This document shows positions 6,211 through 11,781 of a stretch of 11,781 bases of DNA, piece by piece. Source of the DNA: Treponema sp. (GTDB taxonomy: Bacteria; Spirochaetota; Spirochaetia; Treponematales; Breznakiellaceae); assembly GCA_031258265.1 (NCBI GenBank), contig JAIRNB010000033.1:1-11781 (forward strand). The letters are read 5' to 3'. A program made the translations under genes and the position numbers. Numbering within the stretch: position 1 is the first letter of the stretch; every line of letters begins with the position of its first letter. The notes below the pieces were generated by a model. That model saw nothing but the letters and a program-made list of their open reading frames with translations, did no database searches and was not told the origin of the DNA.

Positions 6211-7938
6211 CTATTTCCACAAGCCCTCAAGCTCCTGTTTGGCCAGGGCCCGGACCGGATTGGAGCGGCCCGGCGAGTTGAGGGCGGAAAGGATACGGAT
6301 TCCCCCCGCGCTGAGGGGGGGACCGGAAAAGCGGCAGAGAGACCCCGCGGCCAGGGCCACCGCCGTAAGCACCTGATCATCCTCCGGGAAGCCCGTCTTG
6401 AATACCGCGTTGGAGAAGGCCCGCAGGGCCTTTCCCTCTTTATCCTGGCCGATAGCGCCGATTGCCGCGGCGGCGGCGGCCTTAACTACGGATTCCCCTT
6501 CTCCCTCGAAGATCCGGGCCAGGAAGGGGACAGTATCCCCGGAACCTATGAGGGCCAGAAGCCGGAGGGAGCGGACCCGGTGTTTAAGCTGAACCAGGGC
6601 TTTGGGGCGGGGGCTGTCAAGGTCCCTGCCCGAGTCAATGGTTTCCATTAAAAAGGCGGTATACTCAATTTCCCTATCTCCCACCCTGCCCCGGCTTATG
6701 TCTTCTTCAATCCGCCTGAGCCGCCCTTCCAGCAGCTCCTCCTCCCAGCGCAGGGGATTACCGGCCCAGGACGAAGGGGGAGGGGAACCGGCGCCGTAAT
6801 TCCCCTCCGGCGGGGGGCCGTACATCGACAGGGGACGCCGCCGGACCCGGTCCTCCATCCTGAAGGCGCTGAGAATCCAGTCCAGCCCCCCGGAATACAG
6901 GATGCCGTCATCCCCAAAACCGGGGACCACACTGGTCTTTTCCAGGTCCCTGCGCCAGAGCAGTTCACCGTCCCCGGTAAAACCGGCGGCACAGGTCTTT
7001 GAAAGAAAATAGATTCCCCGCTCGTCGTAAATCAGGCTTGGGGGTTCTTCCCCGCCGGCCAAGCCTTCCCGGAAGGAACCGGACCAGATCGGTTCCCCGC
7101 TAAGGCCGTTGAGGCCCAGGAGCCGGCCCGTATCCAGGAACACCGCCGCCGCCAGGCCCCAGCCCGCCGCCGCCAGAGGGCGGCCTTCCAGCCGGGGCAG
7201 GGGCTGGGGACCCCGGTTAAAAGCGGCGGAACGGAAATCGGCCAGTTCCATTCCGCCGTTACGGTAGAAAATTAGGACCCGGCCGCCGTTTTCAGGGGAA
7301 CCCAGGGGAACAATGGCCTTGGGTACGGCGGAAAGGTAGAGGGTTTGAATCTCCCCAAAGGGGCCAAGCCGCAGGAGTATGGCGCTTTCCAGGACCGTAA
7401 CGATCCCCCCGTCCTGATCGAGGACCGGGGGAATGGCCATGGGGGAGCCGAGGGGCCAATGCCAGAGCCTCCGGCCCGCCGCGGTGAAGCAGGAGACCGA
7501 TTTTCCCGCCGGGACAAAGAGGCGGCCGTCCCATCCGCAAACCGGGGGTCCCGACAGGGGGGCCCCCAGCTCGCTGCGCCACAATTCCCGCCCCACCCGG
7601 TTCACCGCGATAAGGATCCCGTCGGTCCGGGCGATGTAACTGTGGCCCTCCGGGGAACGGGTCAGGAAAGGGGAGAGGCGGCCCTGGGAATAGTAGCTCC
7701 ACAGGGGCCTCCCCTGGGTGGAAAAGGCTTTGAGGTTCCCGGAATCCAGAATCACCGCCACGGAACCGGCCTGGGTCTGGGGAGGGCCGGTAACGATTCC
7801 CCCCAGGGCAAACCTCCACAGGGGAAGCTCCGTTTGGGCCCAGGGCCGGGGGCCGCCTCCGAAGAACAGCAGGACCGCCGCCAGGGAAAGGCCGGACAGG
7901 CCGGGGGGCCGGAGGCCGCGGCGGGATTTAACCGGCAT
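6211..7938 (-). CDS. Exported PQQ-like beta-propeller protein with C-terminal HEAT-type region
   Basis: A 575-residue protein of unknown function. The N-terminus is basic then hydrophobic (SRRGLRPPGLSGLSLAAVLLFFGG), a signal peptide with a likely cleavage after PWAQ at 35. Six propeller blades of the PQQ-like type follow, each ending in an aromatic 'L/I-W-x' strand: LWRFAL (40-45), LWSYYS (79-84), LWRSEL (119-124), LWHWPL (158-163), IWSGSF (284-289) and LWRRDL (327-332). After a proline-rich linker (about 370-395) comes a helical region with HEAT-like pairs (SLRLLALIGSGDTVPFLARIF, VVKAAAAAAIGAIG). No PQQ-dependent catalytic residues are obvious, so it is likely a binding or scaffolding protein. 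Its ATG lies inside the end of the m5U methyltransferase gene, an 11-base overlap that implies coupled translation. A P83/100-family gene follows 92 bases later. Confidence 0.8.
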   Translation of the reverse strand: MPVKSRRGLRPPGLSGLSLAAVLLFFGGGPRPWAQTELPLWRFALGGIVTGPPQTQAGSVAVILDSGNLKAFSTQGRPLWSYYSQGRLSPFLTRSPEGHSYIARTDGILIAVNRVGRELWRSELGAPLSGPPVCGWDGRLFVPAGKSVSCFTAAGRRLWHWPLGSPMAIPPVLDQDGGIVTVLESAILLRLGPFGEIQTLYLSAVPKAIVPLGSPENGGRVLIFYRNGGMELADFRSAAFNRGPQPLPRLEGRPLAAAGWGLAAAVFLDTGRLLGLNGLSGEPIWSGSFREGLAGGEEPPSLIYDERGIYFLSKTCAAGFTGDGELLWRRDLEKTSVVPGFGDDGILYSGGLDWILSAFRMEDRVRRRPLSMYGPPPEGNYGAGSPPPSSWAGNPLRWEEELLEGRLRRIEEDISRGRVGDREIEYTAFLMETIDSGRDLDSPRPKALVQLKHRVRSLRLLALIGSGDTVPFLARIFEGEGESVVKAAAAAAIGAIGQDKEGKALRAFSNAVFKTGFPEDDQVLTAVALAAGSLCRFSGPPLSAGGIRILSALNSPGRSNPVRALAKQELEGLWK

Positions 7939-9115
7939 GTTTTCTCTTAAAGACCGCCAGGCTTTCGATGTGGGCGGTCTGGGGGTAAAAGTCGAAGAGC
8001 TTCAAAACCGGCTTTTCCCAGCCTTTTAACAGTTCCCCGCTGTCCCTGGCCAGGGCGGCGGGATCGCAGGACACGTAGATTAAAAGCGGGGCGGGGGCCC
8101 GGCCAAGCCAGCGCCGCATGGCGGGGGAAAGGCCCTGCCGGGGAGGGTCCGCGATGATAAGGCCGTATTCCGGCGGCGGGTTTTCCCGTTCTTTTTTCTT
8201 CACCCATTCATTATCGGTCAGGGCGAAGAAACGGGCCTTCTCCGGGGGAACATTGGTCCGGGCCAGGGCCAGGGCCGCCGGATTTCTTTCCAGAAGATCG
8301 ATCCGGGGGAAGCGGTCCGCCAGAAAACTTGCGAAGGTCCCTACCCCGCAGTACAGGTCCGCCAGGGGGAGGGACATATCGGCCCCCAGCGCCGCTTCCT
8401 CCGCTAAATCGAGGATTTCCCCGATCAAAAGTTCCAGGGCCGCGGCGTTGCTCTGGAAGAAGATTCCCGCGTCCATTAAAAGTTCCCGGTCCCGGACCCT
8501 CAGCTTTCCCCGGCTTTGGCCCCCCTCCAGGAGCCTTAGCTCCCCCCTGGCGTACAGGGTAAAGCGATCCTTCCCCGGCGGCGCCCTCAATTCCCCGGAC
8601 CGGAGCAGGGCCCGGATTCCCGGATCCGCCACCGGGCAGTCCCCAAGGGGGACCACCCCGCCGCCGGCGGCGGATTTGAAGCCCGGGGCCCCCTCCCCCC
8701 GGTGAAGCTGAATCCTGTTGCGGTACTCCCAGGGAGGGGAGGGGACGACCGTGATTTCCCCCAGGGGGATATGGGCAATACGGTTAAAGGACTCCCGGAT
8801 TATCGCTTCTTTGACCTCCAACTGGGCGTTGTAGCTTAGATGCTGCAGGGAACAGCCTCCGCAGTCCGGCCCGGCGGAGAGGACGGCGGCGGGATAAAGG
8901 GGGCAGCGGGGTTCCTCCCGCAGGGGGGAAGCGCTGATCAGCTCCAGAATTCCGGCCTCCGCCCAGCCGCCATGGTCCCGTATTACCCGGCCCCGCAGCC
9001 GGTCCCCCGGGGCGCTGTAGGGGATAAAAACCACCTTCCCTCCGGGCCGGGCAAGCCCCGCCCCGCCGCCGGCAATTCGTTCTATCTCCGCTTCAAAAAC
9101 ATCCCCCGCCGCCAT
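7928..9115 (-). CDS. RNA 5-methyluridine methyltransferase with Fe-S cysteines (RumA/TrmA class)
   Basis: A 395-residue SAM-dependent enzyme that methylates C5 of a uridine in rRNA or tRNA. Residues 1-60 form a TRAM-type RNA-binding domain (EIERIAGGGAGLARPGGKVVFIPYSAPGDRLRGRV-like, shown in parts). Four cysteines, C71, C85, C88 and C160 (CPLYP, DCGGCSLQH, GDCPVAD), match the [4Fe-4S] set of RumA enzymes. The SAM core shows DLYCGVGTF (253-261), LLERNPAALALARTN (SAM-ribose acid E276), IADPPRQGL (321-329) and the catalytic nucleophile C350 in YVSCDPAALARD; the general base E384 lies in PQTAHIES. The ATG is preceded by eight G's as the only Shine-Dalgarno-like run. First gene of the minus-strand run, overlapping the propeller gene by 11 bases. 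Target nucleotide (23S U1939-type, U747-type or tRNA U54) cannot be assigned. Confidence 0.93.
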   Translation of the reverse strand: MAAGDVFEAEIERIAGGGAGLARPGGKVVFIPYSAPGDRLRGRVIRDHGGWAEAGILELISASPLREEPRCPLYPAAVLSAGPDCGGCSLQHLSYNAQLEVKEAIIRESFNRIAHIPLGEITVVPSPPWEYRNRIQLHRGEGAPGFKSAAGGGVVPLGDCPVADPGIRALLRSGELRAPPGKDRFTLYARGELRLLEGGQSRGKLRVRDRELLMDAGIFFQSNAAALELLIGEILDLAEEAALGADMSLPLADLYCGVGTFASFLADRFPRIDLLERNPAALALARTNVPPEKARFFALTDNEWVKKKERENPPPEYGLIIADPPRQGLSPAMRRWLGRAPAPLLIYVSCDPAALARDSGELLKGWEKPVLKLFDFYPQTAHIESLAVFKRKHAG

Positions 9116-9118
9116 GAT

Positions 9119-9126
9119 CCCCCCCC
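9119..9126 (-). promoter_or_regulatory. Eight-G tract serving as the ribosome-binding region of the m5U methyltransferase gene
   Basis: On the minus strand a run of eight G's ends three bases before the start codon (GGGGGGGGATC then ATG). No other SD-like sequence lies nearby. A run this long can gain or lose bases by slippage, which would shift SD strength or spacing; poly-G length variation is known upstream of tpr genes in Treponema pallidum, but whether it happens here is inference. Confidence 0.45.
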
Positions 9127-9164
9127 GGTACTAAGTTCTAAGCCTATATCAAAAACCGGCGTAA

Positions 9165-9193
9165 TTGAAAGAATGACGAATAGGAGGTACAAT
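9165..9193 (+). promoter_or_regulatory. Strong sigma-70-like promoter directly before the alpha/beta-hydrolase gene
   Basis: TTGAAA (9165-9170) and TACAAT (9188-9193) are 17 bases apart, each one mismatch from consensus. The expected start point, seven bases after the -10, is A9200, the first base of the chosen ATG. An AGGAGG at 9182-9187 sits just before the -10, 12 bases from the ATG, so it would not be in the mRNA if this promoter is used. Either the message is leaderless, or the AGGAGG works from an upstream start at long spacing. Confidence 0.5.
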
Positions 9194-9199
9194 CTATTC

Positions 9200-10192
9200 A
9201 TGGAAGGACTTGATACTTCACAGGATTCCACAATTTGGCTGTCCGCAGCCAAGGGGCTGCGTCTTTTTGTCCGGCGCTGGGTTTCCGTGAAGCCGGGTTT
9301 GGAAAAACCCCGGGCTGTTCTGCAGTTGGTACATGGAATGGCGGAACATTCCCTCCGTTATGAGCGGCTGGCCCGCAGACTTAACGCCGAGGGTGTAGAA
9401 GTATGGGCCATGGATCTCCGGGGCCATGGTTATACGGCGGATTTGAAGGTAAATGATCCCGGCTGGGGGGGATGCCTGGGACATTGCGCCGATCATGACG
9501 GTTTTTCCCTGGTAACCGGGGATATTGACGCCCTGAACCACCTGATTTTAGAAAAATGGCCCGGTCTTCCCCTTTTTCTGATGGGCCACTCCTGGGGTTC
9601 TTTTTTAGTCCAGAACTATATAGAAAGTTACGGGGGGGTTAAGGGGATAAAGCTTGCCGGTTGTGTTCTTTCGGGGACCAGGGGTCCTGACGGATTAAAG
9701 GTCCGTCTTGGCGTTCCGGCAATGAACTTCTTTTCGCGTTTTGCGGGGGTCCGGCGGTATTCTTCCCTTTGCCGGGCCCTTGCCGACGGCCCCTATAACA
9801 AGCCCTTCCGCCCCAACCGGACCCCCTACGACTGGCTTTCCCGGGACACCGGGGAGGTGGATAAGTATGCCGCCGATCCCCTCTGCGGGAAACTCTGTTC
9901 CGCCGGTTTCTACCGGGATCTAACCGCCCTTCTTGATCATATCCACAGGCCGGAACGGATGGAGCGGATCGACCGGCGGCTTCCCATTTATGTATTTTCC
10001 GGCAGCGCGGACCCTGTGGGGGAAATGGGAGCCAGCCCCACCACCCTGGTGGACGCATACCGGACCATGGGCATCGACAACCTGGAATTCGTCCTCTACC
10101 CGGACGCCCGGCATGAACCCTTGAACGAGACCAACCGGGAAGAGGTGACGGAGAACCTTTTGACCTGGATTTTGAAACATATTCCGGAATGA
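9200..10192 (+). CDS. Alpha/beta hydrolase, lysophospholipase/monoglyceride-lipase-like
   Basis: A 330-residue serine hydrolase of the 'hydrolase_4' (lysophospholipase L2/monoglyceride lipase) type, probably acting on acyl esters of lipids. The fold's landmarks are in order: LQLVHGMAEHSLRY (41-54; the HG oxyanion region), AMDLRGHGYT (70-79), the nucleophile elbow GHSWGS with S131, a lid of helices (about 165-235), the acid D271 in SGSADPVG and H305 in DARHEPLNE. All three triad residues are present. There is no signal peptide, so it is cytoplasmic or peripheral. Start: ATG at 9200 is preferred because AGGAGG and a consensus promoter sit just before it; an in-frame ATG at 9173 would add nine residues, and still longer extensions lie antisense over the m5U methyltransferase gene. 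Two runs of seven G's occur inside the gene. pcnB follows 12 bases after the stop, so they are co-transcribed. Confidence 0.88.
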   Translation: MEGLDTSQDSTIWLSAAKGLRLFVRRWVSVKPGLEKPRAVLQLVHGMAEHSLRYERLARRLNAEGVEVWAMDLRGHGYTADLKVNDPGWGGCLGHCADHDGFSLVTGDIDALNHLILEKWPGLPLFLMGHSWGSFLVQNYIESYGGVKGIKLAGCVLSGTRGPDGLKVRLGVPAMNFFSRFAGVRRYSSLCRALADGPYNKPFRPNRTPYDWLSRDTGEVDKYAADPLCGKLCSAGFYRDLTALLDHIHRPERMERIDRRLPIYVFSGSADPVGEMGASPTTLVDAYRTMGIDNLEFVLYPDARHEPLNETNREEVTENLLTWILKHIPE

Positions 10193-10204
10193 TGGGGAGA
10201 ATCT

Positions 10205-11434
10205 GTGCGAATCCGTTATTCGGCAGCTAAAGACGGGAAACTTATCAAGAAAGCGGTGGTCTATACCCGGGATGAACATGGTATCTCCCCGGCGGACGTG
10301 GACGCCGACGCCGTTCATATTACCGGGCGGCTTAAAGACGCCGGTTTCGAGACCTATATCGTGGGCGGCGCGGTGCGGGACCTGATCCTAGGGAAAAAAC
10401 CCAAGGATTTTGACATCGTAAGCCAGGCCAGTCCCGGCCGGATCAAGAAGATCTTCCGGAATTCCCGGATCATCGGCAACCGTTTCCGGCTGGTCCATGT
10501 ATACGCGGGAAAGAAGATCTTCGAGGTCTCTACCTTCCGTTCCCTTAAAGACGGCCCCACCAGCAACACCTTTGGGACCATCGAAGAGGACGTACTCCGC
10601 AGGGACTTTACCCTGAACGCCCTTTTTTACGATCCCCAAAAACAAATTGTGGTGGATTTTGTCGGGGGCATGGGGGACATCGGGAAAAAGAAGATATGCC
10701 CCATCATCCCCCTGGCGACCATTTTTACGGACGATCCGGTACGGATGATCCGGGCGGTAAAATACGGCGCCGCCGCGGGCTTTAGGCTGCCCCTGTCCCT
10801 GCGCTGGAAGATCCGCCAGGATTCCCCCCTGTTGGCCCAGGTTTCCCCCTCCCGGCTGACCGAGGAGATCAGCAAGATCATCCGCTCCCCCTCCGCCGGG
10901 AGTATTGTTGAACAACTTAACGCCATGGGCCTTTACCGTTACCTCCAGCCCAACGCCTCAAAGCTCCTAAAGGAGAATCCCGGTTTCCGCCGCCGTTATT
11001 TGGCGTCCCTTTCCTCCGCCGCGGAAGGGGACGAAAAACCGGGCTGGGCCATGAGTTCCCTGATACGGAGTTTCCTGGAAGACAGGACGGACTGGGAGGC
11101 AAGCGATCCCCAGGAGAACTACAAGGCCGCCTTTATTGCCGCCCGCCGCTTTGTACTCCCCATGAATCCCCCCCGGGTGGAACTGGATCATGCCGTAAGG
11201 CTGATCTTTGCCGAACATGGTCTGGCGGTTAAGCGGGCCCGTTTTCCCATACGGCTGCGGGAGGGGGCGGATTCCGCTTCCCCCGGCCCCGCGGAGGCCG
11301 ATACCCGTTCTCCCGGCCCCCGGCCCCCTTCCGCCGGCAAGACCCCCGGTCCGGCGGATGAGAATTCCGCCCCCAGGAAACACCGCCGCCGCAGACGGCA
11401 TAAAGTTTCCGCCCCGGAGGGAGGGAAGGATTAG
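10205..11434 (+). CDS. pcnB: Poly(A) polymerase / tRNA nucleotidyltransferase-family protein, PcnB type
   Basis: A 409-residue class II nucleotidyltransferase that adds nucleotides to RNA 3' ends; PcnB-type enzymes tag RNAs with poly(A) for decay. The catalytic head is clear: YIVGGAVRDLILGKKPKDFDI (about 51-71, written in parts: GG at 54-55, the metal acids D68 and D70), RIIGNRFRLVHV (88-99, the PcnB-type signature rather than CCA-enzyme type), FEVSTFR (106-112), EEDVLRRDFTLNAL (127-140) and DDPVRMIRAVKYGA (176-189). The middle (about 195-345) is helical, as in the family. The tail (355-409) is proline-rich then basic, RKHRRRRRHK, like the basic tail of E. coli PcnB. The GTG start at 10205 has GGGGAGA five bases upstream. 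The gene lies 12 bases after the hydrolase and is followed by repeat copy 2. Confidence 0.92.
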   Translation: MRIRYSAAKDGKLIKKAVVYTRDEHGISPADVDADAVHITGRLKDAGFETYIVGGAVRDLILGKKPKDFDIVSQASPGRIKKIFRNSRIIGNRFRLVHVYAGKKIFEVSTFRSLKDGPTSNTFGTIEEDVLRRDFTLNALFYDPQKQIVVDFVGGMGDIGKKKICPIIPLATIFTDDPVRMIRAVKYGAAAGFRLPLSLRWKIRQDSPLLAQVSPSRLTEEISKIIRSPSAGSIVEQLNAMGLYRYLQPNASKLLKENPGFRRRYLASLSSAAEGDEKPGWAMSSLIRSFLEDRTDWEASDPQENYKAAFIAARRFVLPMNPPRVELDHAVRLIFAEHGLAVKRARFPIRLREGADSASPGPAEADTRSPGPRPPSAGKTPGPADENSAPRKHRRRRRHKVSAPEGGKD

Positions 11435-11460
11435 CGGCCCAACACGATTGAACTTGGGGA

Positions 11461-11730
11461 TTTGGGCGCATTTTTTGCTGCCGCAAAAAACCGGGCTATC
11501 GCTGCAATTCCTCAGCTTTACCTGCGGTAAAGCCTCCGGTATTTCCGCTCTATCCCTTGCGCGATAAGGGCAGCCGAAGGCTGTAAATTAGATAATGCGG
11601 AACCGCATAGCGCCGGTAAATTCCCCAGATATTGAGCAAATGCGCCTCAGCTTTAGCTGTGGCAGGGCGCGCGCGGCTCAACGCGCTCCGCGCGTTGAGC
11701 TGGGACAAAAGCCACAAAGCCGGCAGGCTG
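11461..11730 (-). repeat. Hairpin-rich structured repeat, copy 2 (inverted)
   Basis: Read on the minus strand, this is a second copy of the element at 211-540, beginning 26 bases after the pcnB stop. Hairpins, in + coordinates: 11471-11478/11483-11490, 11516-11522/11526-11532, 11571-11575/11579-11583, 11645-11651/11656-11662 (one A-A mismatch) and 11676-11686/11690-11700. The blocks at 11535-11562, 11491-11513 and 11620-11643 match copy 1. The window end (11731-11781) shows nothing further. A 71-codon frame from 11765 to 11550 runs through it and shares a tail with copy 1, but is probably not a gene. Confidence 0.78.
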
Positions 11731-11781
11731 TTATTAGATAATACGTAAATGGACCTGTTCTGCAATAAAGGCTAAAATTTT

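Noticed and set aside
6119..6220. Longer start of the P83/100-family gene
   Set aside because: The extra residues are not signal-like and would overlap the end of the preceding gene; ATG 6118 has an SD and a signal peptide.
8840..9199. Upstream extension of the hydrolase reading frame
   Set aside because: It runs antisense over the N-terminus of the m5U methyltransferase gene. Promoter and SD signals lie at 9165-9193, so the start at 9200 (or 9173) is better.
211..11730. Composite transposon bounded by the two inverted repeats
   Set aside because: No transposase or recombinase gene lies between them and the enclosed genes are mostly housekeeping; independent dispersed copies are simpler.

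Overview
The window most likely comes from a spirochaete of the Treponema group. The main clue is a clear member of the P83/100 antigen family (Borrelia P83/100 and its Treponema homologues), a family known from spirochaetes. High G+C coding sequence, with many runs of G or C, argues against the AT-rich or pathogenic treponemes and would suit a free-living or gut treponeme relative. The species assignment is inference. No tRNA, rRNA, CRISPR array or transposase gene was seen.

Layout. (1) 2-202, +: C-terminal end of a Sua5/YrdC-type threonylcarbamoyl-AMP synthase. (2) 211-540: a hairpin-rich repeat element. (3) 633-1544, +: two small membrane-anchored proteins of unknown function in one operon. 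(4) 1545-1937: a gene-free stretch with six copies of a 13-14 bp tandem repeat and a candidate promoter. (5) 1938-3768, +: a cysteine desulfurase (NifS/IscS) and a short NifU scaffold, together an Fe-S cluster assembly operon. (6) 3769-3951: a GC-rich hairpin cluster between convergent genes. (7) 9115-3952, - strand: a four-gene run of RNA m5U methyltransferase, beta-propeller/HEAT protein, P83/100-family protein and DUF2147 protein; the last three carry N-terminal signal sequences. (8) 9200-11434, +: an alpha/beta hydrolase resembling lysophospholipases/monoglyceride lipases, then a PcnB-type poly(A) polymerase. (9) 11461-11730: a second copy of the hairpin-rich repeat, in inverted orientation.

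How the genes fit together. NifS takes sulfur from cysteine and NifU builds the cluster. The m5U methyltransferase in the window has the four-cysteine pattern of RumA-type enzymes and could be one client of that pathway. The three exported proteins downstream of it probably act at the cell envelope, and their functions are unknown. Sua5, the m5U methyltransferase and PcnB are all RNA-modification or RNA-processing enzymes, so most of the window is housekeeping.

The most unusual signal is the pair of repeats at the two ends. Long single-stranded-type blocks are nearly identical between the copies. The stems between them differ in sequence but still pair, which is what a selected RNA or single-stranded DNA fold looks like. 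No protein gene for moving such an element is present here.
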